Positions 23,346 through 32,795 of a stretch of 64,000 nt of DNA are shown one piece after another; positions within the stretch are counted from its first letter, which is position 1; each line of letters begins with the position of its first letter. The stretch lies in the NCBI GenBank assembly GCA_019419525.1, contig DXZU01000022.1, positions 1-64,000 of the forward strand. The letters run 5' to 3'. A program made the translations under genes and the position numbers. Under the pieces are notes generated by a model. That model was not told the DNA's origin and did no database searches. It worked only from the letters and a program-made list of their open reading frames with translations. Source of the stretch: Collinsella sp. GTDB taxonomy: Bacteria > Actinomycetota > Coriobacteriia > Coriobacteriales > Coriobacteriaceae.

Positions 23346-24908
23346 CTACTTACCGTCGTCGTCTTCGGCTTCTTCGCGCGCATAGAGCTCCAGCATGCGG
23401 CGGCGGTATTCGCGCACAGCGAGCTTGGCGCGCTCCAGGCGGCGGCGCTCACGCGGAGTCAGCTCGGACGGGTCGACCTCGTCTCCATAGGTCTTATCGG
23501 CAAGCAGGTGCGCCGCGTCCACGATGCGGGCATCGATGTGGCCGCTCGCTGCCTCGGCGGAAAGACGCTCGGCAATCGTATCGAGCGTAGGCAGGCCCTC
23601 GAATACGCGACCATGGCCATGCGAGGTCAGCAGCTCGTGCTCGCGCGCGAGCAAGCTCGCTAGGTCGTGGTGGGCGCGCAAGATGTCGAGCGCATCGGAT
23701 GGATGCTCGGCAACCTCTGCCACGGCGGCGACCGGTGCGGCATCCACCACGCGGTAGAAGAGCTGCGCGAGCAATGGCATCAAGAACACCGTGATGGCAC
23801 CGGCGGCAACCATGACCGACGCAATATCTTGCGACAGCGCGCCCGCGTTGACGGCAACGCTCGTAACGGCAACGATGATCGGCAGCGCCGTGGTGCAGTA
23901 CAGGGCCACGGTAATGCGACCATACGCCGACACATCGCGCGTCGCAGGACAAATGCTCATGGAAATAAGAATGGGCACGGCACGAATAATCAACAACGCC
24001 ACGATAAAGCCCACGAGCAGACCCGGGCGCGACGCCACGGCCGTCAGATCGATCTTTGCGCCCGATACGGTAAAGAACACCGGAATCAAAAAACCGTAGG
24101 CCAGACCGTCGAGCTTGGTCTCGAGCGTATGGTTGCCCTCGGGGATGATATAGCGCAGGACAAAGCCGGCGGCAAAAGAACCCAACACGATGTCGAGATC
24201 AAAGACAGCCGAGAATGCCACGAGCGTGACCAGGATGAGCACCGTCAGGCGCACGAAGGTCTGCGACGTGGTATCGGCGCGCTCCTCGACAAATGCAAAG
24301 AAGCGGCTGCCGACGCGCTTGGAGCGGCTCGGGACCACGGCCAGCAACACGCAAACCACCGCAAACAAGCCAAGGATAACGAGCGTTTGGATGCCAGTGC
24401 GGGCAGACAGCAGCACCGACATGGCGAGCACGGGACCGAGCTCGCCCCAAGTGCCATACGCGAGAATCGAGTCGCCCACGCGCGTGCCGGTGAGCGAGCG
24501 CTCACGCATGATGGGCACAAGCGTACCGAGCGCCGTCGAAGTGAGGGCAAGCGTCACGGCGATACCGTCGAAATGACTGACTGAGAACCACGGGGTAAAG
24601 CGCACGGCAAGCCAGGCGATACCAAACGTGACGACCCACGTCGCCAAGCCGTAGCGCCCCTCGACGCCCGTGATGCTCTTGGGGTCGATCTCAAAGCCGG
24701 CAAGCAGGAACAAAAAGGCCAGGCCCAGCTCGGACACAAGCGAGACCTCAGCATCTACATGGATGACGCCGAGCATATGGGGTCCCAGTACCGCGCCGAG
24801 CACGAGCAAAAAGACCGTCTCGGGAACGGGTTTTCCGGGAATCGCCGAGGCGATAAAAGGACTCGCAAAGGCCACGAGTGCGATGATGGCGAGCGAAACG
24901 AATGCCAT
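23346..24908 (-). CDS. CPA2-type cation/proton antiporter
   Basis: A 520-residue membrane protein with about 12 helices in the first 390 residues, matching the Na+/H+ exchanger (KefB/GerN-like) fold. Typical elements are PETVFLLVLGAVLGP, LGLAFLFLLAGFEID with the acidic residues of the core, and LALTSTALGTLVPI. The C-terminal 130 residues are hydrophilic and helical with an RERRRLERAK stretch; no TrkA-N nucleotide-binding domain is seen. It should exchange Na+ or K+ for protons at the cytoplasmic membrane. Alone in its transcription unit; the 62-bp repeats follow its stop. Confidence 0.88.
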   Translation of the reverse strand: MAFVSLAIIALVAFASPFIASAIPGKPVPETVFLLVLGAVLGPHMLGVIHVDAEVSLVSELGLAFLFLLAGFEIDPKSITGVEGRYGLATWVVTFGIAWLAVRFTPWFSVSHFDGIAVTLALTSTALGTLVPIMRERSLTGTRVGDSILAYGTWGELGPVLAMSVLLSARTGIQTLVILGLFAVVCVLLAVVPSRSKRVGSRFFAFVEERADTTSQTFVRLTVLILVTLVAFSAVFDLDIVLGSFAAGFVLRYIIPEGNHTLETKLDGLAYGFLIPVFFTVSGAKIDLTAVASRPGLLVGFIVALLIIRAVPILISMSICPATRDVSAYGRITVALYCTTALPIIVAVTSVAVNAGALSQDIASVMVAAGAITVFLMPLLAQLFYRVVDAAPVAAVAEVAEHPSDALDILRAHHDLASLLAREHELLTSHGHGRVFEGLPTLDTIAERLSAEAASGHIDARIVDAAHLLADKTYGDEVDPSELTPRERRRLERAKLAVREYRRRMLELYAREEAEDDDGK

Positions 24909-25092
24909 GTGATGCCTTTCTCTTGTTTGCGCTCCACTGTAGCACCCTCGCCGTCCTCAACGCGCCACGAGCTGTCGTATCATAGTGAGGTTTAAAAGTA
25001 TGCGGCTCAAGGCGACCGCGAGGCTTGCCCCGCAAACCGACCGCTGCCGCATACCGCACCGTACGCCCAACCGATCAGGAAGGCAGGAACCA

Positions 25093-28000
25093 ATGGTCTC
25101 TCGTATCTACGTGGAGAAGAAACCCGGGTTCGACGTCGAGGCTCAGCAGCTCAAGGGCGAGCTGACCGAGATCCTCGGCATCAAGGGCATCGAGGCCCTG
25201 AGGATCATCAACCGCTACGACGTCGAGGGCATCGACGAGGAGCTTTTCCGCTCCTGCGTGCTGACCGTCTTTAGCGAGCCCCAGGTCGATGTGACCTACG
25301 ACGAGCTCCCCGCAAGCGATGGCGCCGTCTTTGCCGTCGAATTCCTGCCTGGCCAGTTTGACCAGCGCGCCGACTCCGCCAGCGAGTGCGTGCAACTCAT
25401 CAGCCAGGGCGAGCGCCCCGCCGTGCGCTCCGCCAAGGTCTATATGATCTCGGGCGCTCTGGACGAGGCCTCCATCGATGCCATCAAGCACTACGTGGTG
25501 AACCCCGTCGAGGCGCGCATCGCCTCGCTCGACCTGCCCGAGACGCTGTACATGGAGACCCCCGAGCCCCAGCCCGTCGAGGTGCTCGACGGCTTCCGTG
25601 AGCTCGACGAGGCCGGCCTTGCCGCCTTTATCGCCGATCGCGGCCTTGCCATGGACGAGGCGGACATCGCCTTCTGCCAGCAGTACTTCCGCGATGAGGA
25701 CCGCGACCCCACCATCACCGAGATCCGCGTGATCGACACCTACTGGTCCGACCACTGCCGCCACACCACCTTCGGCACCGTCCTGGACGACGTGACGATC
25801 GACGACGCCGTGGTGCAGCAAGCCTTCGACCGCTACATGGAGATGCGCCACGAGCTCGGTCGCGACGCCAAGCCCGTCTGTCTCATGGACATGGGCACCA
25901 TCGGCGCCAAGTACCTTAAGAAGACCGGCGTCATGACCGATGTCGACGAGTCCGAGGAGATCAACGCCTGCACCGTCAAGGTGAAGGTCGATGTCGACGG
26001 CGAGGACCAGGACTGGCTGTTCCTCTTTAAGAACGAGACCCACAATCACCCGACCGAGATCGAGCCCTTCGGCGGTGCCGCCACCTGCGTGGGCGGCGCT
26101 ATTCGTGACCCGCTCTCGGGCCGCAGCTATGTGTATCAGGCCATGCGCGTCACCGGCGCCGGCGACCCCACCGTCCCGGTTTCCGAGACGCTCGAGGGCA
26201 AGCTGCCGCAGCGCAAGCTCGTGACCACTGCCGCCGCCGGCTACTCCAGCTACGGCAACCAGATCGGCCTTGCCACCGGTCAGGTCAACGAGCTCTATCA
26301 CCCCGGCTACGTGGCCAAGCGCATGGAGGTCGGCGCCGTCGTGGGCGCTACCCCGGCAAACCACGTGCGTCGCGAGTGCCCCGCCCCCACCGACAAGATC
26401 ATCCTGCTGGGCGGCCGCACCGGCCGTGACGGCATCGGCGGCGCCACCGGCTCCTCCAAGACCCAGAATACCGAGTCCATCGAGACCTCGGGCGCCGAGG
26501 TCCAGAAGGGCAACGCCCCGGTCGAGCGCAAGCTGCAGCGTCTGTTCCGCCGCGGCGACGCCTGCCGTCTGATCAAACGCTGCAACGACTTTGGCGCCGG
26601 CGGCGTCTCGGTCGCCGTGGGCGAGCTTGCCGACGGCCTGTATGTCGACCTGGACACCGTGACCAAGAAGTACGACGGACTGGACGGCACCGAGCTCGCC
26701 ATTTCCGAGTCTCAGGAGCGCATGGCCTGCGCCGTCGCCGACGGTGATGTCGAGGAGTTCATGGGCTACGCCGCCGAGGAGAACCTGGAGGCTACCGTTA
26801 TCGCCGAGGTTACCGCCGAGCCGCGCATGCGCATGGCCTGGAACGGCGTCGCCATCGTCGACCTGTCCCGTGAGTTCCTCAACTCCAACGGTGCGCCCAA
26901 GCATCAGACTGCTCACGTCTGCGCCCGCAGCGTGTGGCAGCCCAGCTGGGCCGGCACCACGCTTGCCGAGCGCATGACCTCGCTTGTCACCGACCTCAAC
27001 GTTGCCTCCAACAAGGGCCTTTCCGAGCGCTTCGACTCCACCATCGGTGCCGCAACCGTGCTCATGCCCTTTGGCGGCAAGACGCAGCTCACCCCGAGTT
27101 CTGCCATGGTCGCCAAGTTCCCCGTGGACGGCGAGACCACCACGGCGAGCGCCATGGCATGGGGCTTCAACCCCTACCTGATGGAGGCCGACCAGTTTGC
27201 GGGCGCCTACCTGTCCGTAGTCGAGTCCATCGCCAAGCTCGTCGCCGCCGGCTTTGAGCACAAGCGCGCCTACCTCTCCTTCCAGGAGTACTTCGAGCGC
27301 CTGCGTACCGAGGCCGAGCGTTGGGGCAAGCCCATGGCAGCCGTTCTGGGTGCCCTTATGGCCCAGGTCGACCTGGGCGCCGGCGCCATCGGCGGCAAGG
27401 ACTCCATGAGCGGCTCGTTTGAGGACGAGGCCGGAGAGCTCAACGTTCCGCCGACCCTCATCAGCTTCGCCGTGGCCGTAGGCCGCGCAGCCCGTGCCAC
27501 CTCGCCCGAGTTCAAGGGCCTGACGCACCGCGTCGTCCGCATCGCCCCCGCCACCTATGGCGAGGACTACCGCCCCGATGCCCAGCAGCTGCTCGCCGCG
27601 TTTGACGCCGTCGAGGCGCTCACCGCTACCGGCGATGCCCTGGCCGTCTCCACGCCCGGCTACGGCTGCGGCGCCGAGAGCCTTTTTAAGATGTGCGTCG
27701 GCAACCAGATCGGCATCGAGCTTGCCGAGGATGTGGATGTGGAGAGCCTCTTCACCCCGCTCTACGGCAGCTTTATCGTCGAGCTCGCAGAGGATGCCGA
27801 GCTGCCCGAGGTCGCCGACGGCGTTGTCGTCGAGCCACTGGGCACCACCGTCGAGGGCTATGTCATCGACACCGGCTCCGAGGTCATCGAGCTCTCCGAG
27901 CTCCAAGAGGCCTGGGAGAGCGGCATCGAGGGCGTCTTTGCCTACCGCAGCACCGGCGAGCAGCCCGAGGTCGAGACCGTCGACTATCGCGCCAAGGATA

Positions 28001-28839
28001 TCCACGTGTACGGCGGCGCCAAGATCGCCCGCCCGCGCGTGATTATCCCCGTCTTCCCCGGCAACAACTGCGAGTACGACAGCGCCCGCGCCTTCCGCGC
28101 CGCCGGTGCCGAGGCCGACACCTTCGTGATCAACAACCTCACGCCCGAGGCCGTCGCCGAGAGCACCCACGAGCTTGCCCGTCGCATCCGCCAAAGCCAG
28201 ATCGTCATGATCCCCGGCGGCTTCTCGGGCGGCGACGAGCCCGACGGCTCCGCCAAGTTCATCACGGCGTTCTTCCGCGCTCCCGAGGTCACCGAGGCAG
28301 TTCGCGACCTGCTCAAGGCCCGCGACGGCCTGATGCTGGGCATCTGCAACGGCTTCCAGGCCCTGATCAAGCTCGGCCTGGTACCCTACGGCGACATCGT
28401 CGACGCCACGCCCGATGCGCCCACGCTGACGTTCAACACCATCGGTCGCCATCAGAGCCGCCTGGTGCGCACCCGCATCTCGTCCAACCTGTCCCCGTGG
28501 CTGTCGCAGTGCAGCCTCGACGACCCCTACACCGTCGCCATCAGCCACGGCGAGGGCCGCTTTGTCGCCAACGACGAGGTGCTCGCCCAGCTGATCGCCA
28601 ACGGCCAGGTCGCCACGCAGTACGTGGGCGAGGACGGCAAGCCCAGCATGGACCTTTCCGTCAACCCCAACGGCTCCGCACTCACCATCGAGGGCATCAC
28701 GAGCCCCGACGGCCGCGTCCTGGGCAAGATGGGCCATGCCGAGCGTCGCGGCGACAACCTGTACCGCAACGTGCCCGAGCATGTCCCCGGCGACAAGTTC
28801 ATGCCGATCTTTGAGAGCGGCGTAGCCTACTTCGCCTAA
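25093..28839 (+). CDS. purL: Phosphoribosylformylglycinamidine synthase, fused large form
   Basis: Fourth step of purine synthesis: converts FGAR to FGAM using glutamine and ATP. The 1,248-residue single chain joins a PurS-like N-terminus (from about 1-150), the two AIRS-like halves (DTYWSDHCRHTTF, ETHNHPTEIEPFGGAATCVGG, GGKDSMSGSF) and a C-terminal class I glutamine amidotransferase (from about 980) with nucleophile Cys in GICNGFQAL and His in SHGEGRF. Most Gram-positives use separate PurS, PurQ and PurL; the one-chain form is the enterobacterial and clostridial type. AGGAAGGCAGG precedes the ATG at 25093; the upstream frame to 24985 is rejected. No other pur gene is in the window. Confidence 0.95.
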   Translation: MVSRIYVEKKPGFDVEAQQLKGELTEILGIKGIEALRIINRYDVEGIDEELFRSCVLTVFSEPQVDVTYDELPASDGAVFAVEFLPGQFDQRADSASECVQLISQGERPAVRSAKVYMISGALDEASIDAIKHYVVNPVEARIASLDLPETLYMETPEPQPVEVLDGFRELDEAGLAAFIADRGLAMDEADIAFCQQYFRDEDRDPTITEIRVIDTYWSDHCRHTTFGTVLDDVTIDDAVVQQAFDRYMEMRHELGRDAKPVCLMDMGTIGAKYLKKTGVMTDVDESEEINACTVKVKVDVDGEDQDWLFLFKNETHNHPTEIEPFGGAATCVGGAIRDPLSGRSYVYQAMRVTGAGDPTVPVSETLEGKLPQRKLVTTAAAGYSSYGNQIGLATGQVNELYHPGYVAKRMEVGAVVGATPANHVRRECPAPTDKIILLGGRTGRDGIGGATGSSKTQNTESIETSGAEVQKGNAPVERKLQRLFRRGDACRLIKRCNDFGAGGVSVAVGELADGLYVDLDTVTKKYDGLDGTELAISESQERMACAVADGDVEEFMGYAAEENLEATVIAEVTAEPRMRMAWNGVAIVDLSREFLNSNGAPKHQTAHVCARSVWQPSWAGTTLAERMTSLVTDLNVASNKGLSERFDSTIGAATVLMPFGGKTQLTPSSAMVAKFPVDGETTTASAMAWGFNPYLMEADQFAGAYLSVVESIAKLVAAGFEHKRAYLSFQEYFERLRTEAERWGKPMAAVLGALMAQVDLGAGAIGGKDSMSGSFEDEAGELNVPPTLISFAVAVGRAARATSPEFKGLTHRVVRIAPATYGEDYRPDAQQLLAAFDAVEALTATGDALAVSTPGYGCGAESLFKMCVGNQIGIELAEDVDVESLFTPLYGSFIVELAEDAELPEVADGVVVEPLGTTVEGYVIDTGSEVIELSELQEAWESGIEGVFAYRSTGEQPEVETVDYRAKDIHVYGGAKIARPRVIIPVFPGNNCEYDSARAFRAAGAEADTFVINNLTPEAVAESTHELARRIRQSQIVMIPGGFSGGDEPDGSAKFITAFFRAPEVTEAVRDLLKARDGLMLGICNGFQALIKLGLVPYGDIVDATPDAPTLTFNTIGRHQSRLVRTRISSNLSPWLSQCSLDDPYTVAISHGEGRFVANDEVLAQLIANGQVATQYVGEDGKPSMDLSVNPNGSALTIEGITSPDGRVLGKMGHAERRGDNLYRNVPEHVPGDKFMPIFESGVAYFA

Positions 28840-28876
28840 GCCTTTCCCATCGGGTACAATCCCCTCGGGTAACAAC

Positions 28877-28913
28877 ACCCGCCACCGACACATCCGGTGG
28901 CGGGTTCTTTTTT
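28877..28913 (+). terminator. purL terminator
   Basis: ACCCGCCACCG pairs with CGGTGGCGGGT around a 7-nt loop and is followed by TCTTTTTT, 38 bp after the purL stop and just before the EamA-family gene. Confidence 0.9.
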
Positions 28914-28938
28914 GCTTCGCGCATGTAGGAAGGACATC

Positions 28939-29874
28939 ATGGAAAGCCGCAAGCCGTATCTCGCCACCCTGCCCGGACTCATCCTGGGCTGTCTTGTTTG
29001 CTGTGCACTCTGGGGATCGGCCTTTCCCTGCATCAAGATCGGCTACGCACTCTTTGGGATCCCGGCGCACGATAGCGCCTCGCAGCTACTCTTTGCAGGT
29101 TTGCGCTTCACGCTTGCCGGCATCCTGGTTATCGTCGGTATGAGCACAGCTCAGCGCCGCCCGCTCGTCCCACAGGTACGCGATATCAAGCCCATCTGCA
29201 TCCTGTCACTCTTCCAGACTATCGGGCAGTACTTCTTTTTCTACCTGGGACTCTCGCGCGCCAGTGCCATGTCGAGCTCCATCATCGAGGCCAGCGCCAA
29301 CTTCCTCGCAATCCTCTTTGCCGCCCTGGCGTTTCGCACCGAAAAGCTCGATGCGGCCAAGGTGCTCGGCTGTGTACTGGGCTTTGCCGGCGTCGCGCTC
29401 GTCAACCTTTCGGGCGCGGACGGCACCTTTGGCTTTACGCTCGACGGCGAGGGCTTTATCCTGGCCTCCACCGTCACGGGTGCCTTGTCGACCTGTCTGA
29501 TCGGCATCTTCTCGCGCGAGCACGACGGTGTCTTGCTTGCCGGGTGGCAGTTCTTGGTCGGCGGCCTGGTCCTCACCGCCATCGGGTTTTTGATGGGCGG
29601 CGCGCTCTCCCCCACCGCGATCATCCCCGCCATCGCGCTCATTATCTATATGGCACTCATCTCCGCCATCGCGTACTCGCTATGGTCGCGCCTGCTTGCC
29701 GTCAACCCCGTCAGCCGCGTCTCGGTCTTTGGGTTTATGAACCCCGTCTTTGGTGTGCTGTTGAGTGCGCTGCTGCTCGGCGAGGGCGCCGGCACGAGCC
29801 CCGTTACCGTTATAGTTGCCCTGCTGTTGGTCTGCGGCGGCATCATCATCGTCAACAGGCCTAAAAAGGCCTAG
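28939..29874 (+). CDS. EamA/DMT-family transporter
   Basis: A 311-residue protein with about ten hydrophobic helices arranged as two EamA repeats: the first contains CCALWGSAFPCIKIGY and FQTIGQYFFFYLGLS, the second YMALISAIAYSLWSRLL and FGFMNPVFGVLLSALLLGE. Family members export amino acids, metabolites or drugs across the cytoplasmic membrane; the substrate is unknown. GGAAGG precedes the ATG at 28939. It follows purL but is separated by a strong terminator. Confidence 0.87.
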   Translation: MESRKPYLATLPGLILGCLVCCALWGSAFPCIKIGYALFGIPAHDSASQLLFAGLRFTLAGILVIVGMSTAQRRPLVPQVRDIKPICILSLFQTIGQYFFFYLGLSRASAMSSSIIEASANFLAILFAALAFRTEKLDAAKVLGCVLGFAGVALVNLSGADGTFGFTLDGEGFILASTVTGALSTCLIGIFSREHDGVLLAGWQFLVGGLVLTAIGFLMGGALSPTAIIPAIALIIYMALISAIAYSLWSRLLAVNPVSRVSVFGFMNPVFGVLLSALLLGEGAGTSPVTVIVALLLVCGGIIIVNRPKKA

Positions 29875-29975
29875 CGAACTGCCCTTATTTAGCAGAGGGG
29901 ATTCACATACTTTAGTTTAATGGAATACATCGGAGAGCCGAGGGCCACCATGCACGCAAGCGTGCGCCCCTATTT

Positions 29976-31118
29976 CTAGCGTATCTGGACGCCAGCTTTC
30001 TTCTTCTCGCGCTTTACGCGGTAGAGCTCCGCGTCGGCAGCACGAAGCAAGTCTTGCCAGGTATCGACGCCATCACCAACCCGTGCGTAGCCGATGGACA
30101 TCCGCAACAGATACGGAACCTCGGCGCGCGCGAGCTCATCGTTGATTGTCGCGCACAGATGCATGATATCCTGTTCCGCCACTGCCTTTTGGAGCACCAC
30201 GAACTCATCGCCACCATAACGTGCGATAAAGCCGCCAGACGCCGAGCAGACTTCTTTGAGCGCAGCGGATATGACCTGAAGAGCGTGGTCGCCCTCCACA
30301 TGCCCATAGCGATCGTTAATCTGCTTAAAGCCGTCGGCGTCCATCATAAGCAGATATACATCTTCGGCCTGATCCACATTTGAGAAGAGCGACAGCATAT
30401 AGGTCTCAAAACGGTTGCGGTTGTTGAGTCCAGTCAACGGGTCAGTCGAGATCAGTTGCTCCTGGCAGATGATATAGAGCAGCAACATGCTAATCATTAT
30501 GCCGACACAAAGGCCAGGCACCGAGTATACGATCTGAAAGGTACCGCCCACCAGAGCGGGAACCGCAAAAAAGGCGAGGGTGCGATAAATGGCCTTCTTT
30601 TGCAGGCTTTCGACTTTTCGAGCCTGAATAAAGGCATGCAAGGACGTATATATGACGTAGCAGTAGCTAACGATAGGCTGAATCATATAAAGCGCTCCGC
30701 GACGATATACGCCCCGCGCATCGATATAGAACATAGCGTGCGTCCAGTAGCTGGTAAATGCCAGAACGACCACCAATGCGGTTGGCAACGTTAAAAGTAC
30801 CACCCTATAGGGCGTGGTCAGGAGCCGTGAGCCCTGCATCGTCTCGGAATAGAAAAACCAAATGAGGCACGCGATGGCGAACAGCGAAAACGAAACCGCG
30901 TTGGAAATCCAGTTGGCCGTGATGCCTACAGGAGTGCTCACGCCGTCCGAGAGCGTCCAGATCATATCGAAGAAAATGTAGGCAGCAGACGTGTAGCCCA
31001 GCATGCTAAACAAAAGCTGCTGGGTGCTCGAGAACAGGGAGCGACGGCTTCGTACGGCAAGTCCGATAAGAATAATCATGCATAGCAGGAATATCTCGAT
31101 CTTGAGTGCCTTTACCAC
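29976..31118 (-). CDS. Membrane diguanylate cyclase (GGDEF)
   Basis: Makes the second messenger c-di-GMP from two GTP. About seven N-terminal membrane helices (about 1-220) form an uncharacterised sensor, followed by a GGDEF domain (about 222-380) with TDPLTGLNNR, MMDADGFKQIND and the intact active-site motif RYGGDEF (302-306). No RxxD inhibitory site is seen upstream of the motif, so product inhibition may be absent. A TTG at 31136 or the GTG at 31118 can start the frame; the GTG has GGGAGGG with good spacing. No EAL or PilZ gene is nearby. Confidence 0.88.
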   Translation of the reverse strand: MVKALKIEIFLLCMIILIGLAVRSRRSLFSSTQQLLFSMLGYTSAAYIFFDMIWTLSDGVSTPVGITANWISNAVSFSLFAIACLIWFFYSETMQGSRLLTTPYRVVLLTLPTALVVVLAFTSYWTHAMFYIDARGVYRRGALYMIQPIVSYCYVIYTSLHAFIQARKVESLQKKAIYRTLAFFAVPALVGGTFQIVYSVPGLCVGIMISMLLLYIICQEQLISTDPLTGLNNRNRFETYMLSLFSNVDQAEDVYLLMMDADGFKQINDRYGHVEGDHALQVISAALKEVCSASGGFIARYGGDEFVVLQKAVAEQDIMHLCATINDELARAEVPYLLRMSIGYARVGDGVDTWQDLLRAADAELYRVKREKKKAGVQIR

Positions 31119-31208
31119 TAGACGCCCTCCCTTCAATATCCAAGTGGCCAGAATCGCCCAATTCGAATCTGGGCAACAAACACCCCCTACTCCGCAGGGG
31201 TAAGGGGA

Positions 31209-31217
31209 ATAATAGCA
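31209..31217 (-). promoter_or_regulatory. Candidate extended -10 for the diguanylate cyclase gene
   Basis: TGCTATTAT on the minus strand, about 90 nt before the GTG start. The -35 is not convincing. Confidence 0.38.
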
Positions 31218-31306
31218 GAGCGACCGAACGTCACTGCAAGACAGCTCTCGTTCGGGCGCTCAAACGGCGCGAGTTGCACGCCGGAATCATTGATGGGTAT
31301 CGATTG

Positions 31307-32329
31307 CTACTCGCCGTCGATGTCGGTCGCGACGGCCTCCTCAATAGCCTCGACGCCTTCGACCGACAGATCCTCTTCGCCGTGGCAGAACTTCTTATCG
31401 ACCCAGCCGGTCAGAATCGGGGCCATGATGGCCGTGATGATGACGGCGGTGGCGATCTGCGCATACGCGGTGGGCGCAAGCTCGGCATAGCGCGGCGCGA
31501 CCTCAGCAAGAGCAACCGGCGTGGTCATAGCCGTGCCGGCGATGGTGGAGCAAGCAACGGCGGCCTTGCCGTTGCCGCCGCACAAGCGCTCGAAGGCAAA
31601 GGTGATGGGGCCAACGATAAAGAGGGTGATGAGGCCCAACAGAATGCCCGAGATGCCGCCGGTGATGAAGCTCGAAAGGCTCATGGACGCACCGAGCTGA
31701 AATCCGATGACGGCAATCGCGGGATTGGCACCGGGAACCAGCAGGTTCTTGATAAACGGGAACAGGTTGCCCAGAACCATGCCAATAACGAGTGGCAAGA
31801 TGGAGCCGATAATGGTGCCAATGGGAATGTTGGCGAGGCCGGAAACACCGAGGATGATCATCGTGACGGCGGGGCCAGCCGTAAAGAACAGGATACCGAC
31901 GGCGCCCTGCTCGGACTCATCGCCGAACTCGCCCATGATGCCCGTATAGAGCGCCATGTTGCAAAACGTGATGCCGCCGATGATAGACACGGAGCTCAGA
32001 CCCAGGAAGTTGTCGTTAAAGCAATATGCCACGCCCAGGCCGAGAGCCGCTGCGACGACCAGCTTGGGGATCAGCACGACGATACCGGTCTTGATGGCAC
32101 CCGGCGTGGACTTAAAGCTGATGCCGGCGCCCACAAACAGCAGGATCGCGGCGACGATGGTATTTGAGCCACCGCGGCAGGCAGCCGTAAAGAATCCGCC
32201 GATCTCAAAAACCTGCGGGCAGAAGGTGTTGAGCAAAAGACCGACGATCATCGGATAAATCATGATGTCGCCCGGGATGCGCGGGACCTTGAATTTCTTT
32301 TGCTCGTTGGCGGTTGCTTCCTGTGCCAT
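31307..32329 (-). CDS. 2-keto-3-deoxygluconate permease family protein
   Basis: A membrane protein of 340 residues with about ten helices and the KdgT-family pattern: PGDIMIYPMIVGLLLNTF at the N-terminus, FVGAGISFKSTPGAI, and GFQLGASMSLSSFITGG. KdgT imports 2-keto-3-deoxygluconate with protons during pectin and uronate use. No kdgK/kdgA or uronate genes are in the window, so the real substrate may differ. The ATG at 32329 has GGGGGT upstream; the upstream frame to 32359 is rejected. Monocistronic as far as can be seen. Confidence 0.85.
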   Translation of the reverse strand: MAQEATANEQKKFKVPRIPGDIMIYPMIVGLLLNTFCPQVFEIGGFFTAACRGGSNTIVAAILLFVGAGISFKSTPGAIKTGIVVLIPKLVVAAALGLGVAYCFNDNFLGLSSVSIIGGITFCNMALYTGIMGEFGDESEQGAVGILFFTAGPAVTMIILGVSGLANIPIGTIIGSILPLVIGMVLGNLFPFIKNLLVPGANPAIAVIGFQLGASMSLSSFITGGISGILLGLITLFIVGPITFAFERLCGGNGKAAVACSTIAGTAMTTPVALAEVAPRYAELAPTAYAQIATAVIITAIMAPILTGWVDKKFCHGEEDLSVEGVEAIEEAVATDIDGE

Positions 32330-32471
32330 GAAACCCCCATTTCCGCTGACGGGGTACAAAAGCCCACGTCACGCTTTGCTACAGTAAAGTTTGACCATGG
32401 TACCAAAAGAAATAGACCAGCTCGGTGAGAAATTCGATTCGTTGGACAGGGGCGCTAAACGTGCCCTGCTC

Positions 32472-32795
32472 TTATATGAGGCTCAAAACGATATAGAACA
32501 CGATGCCCGAAACACAGCACCACAGCATCGATTTTGTCTTGACCGCCACGGCCACGACGCCGGCAGCCGCAATCCAGGGAACCAAGGCAGGCCAGGGTCC
32601 CGCGTCGAACGCGCCGGGGCTCACCAAGTCGTTGGCGACCAGCGCGGCAAAGGCAGCGGGCGGGATATAACCCAGGGCCTCGGTAATGCGGGGCGACAGC
32701 GTTCTCCCGCGCAAGGCAAACGCCGGCGCGACGCGAAAGAACGCGATAGCAGCCCACGACGACAGCCACAGAACCAAGAACTCGTTAACGGGCAT
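32472..32795 (-). CDS. azlD: AzlD-family branched-chain amino acid exporter subunit
   Basis: A small 107-residue protein with three or four hydrophobic helices, the usual size of AzlD, which works with AzlC to export branched-chain amino acids (BrnFE-type). It carries the YIPPAAFAALV motif region typical of the family. The start overlaps the azlC stop by 11 bp; GAAGAGG lies 8 nt before the ATG at 32795, while a GTG at 32804 is too close to it. Translation is coupled to azlC. Confidence 0.88.
   Translation of the reverse strand: MPVNEFLVLWLSSWAAIAFFRVAPAFALRGRTLSPRITEALGYIPPAAFAALVANDLVSPGAFDAGPWPALVPWIAAAGVVAVAVKTKSMLWCCVSGIVFYIVLSLI

Noticed and set aside
28855..28913. A riboswitch controlling the EamA transporter gene
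   Set aside because: A TACAAT and a strong terminator lie before the gene, but the space between them is too short for an aptamer; the hairpin is best explained as the purL terminator.
25075..29070. A 1,331-codon open frame on the minus strand opposite purL
   Set aside because: It is antisense to a clearly recognised PurL gene; long antisense frames are expected in GC-rich coding DNA. Its translation is low-complexity Gly/Ala/Val/Leu/Asp/His-rich and matches no family pattern.
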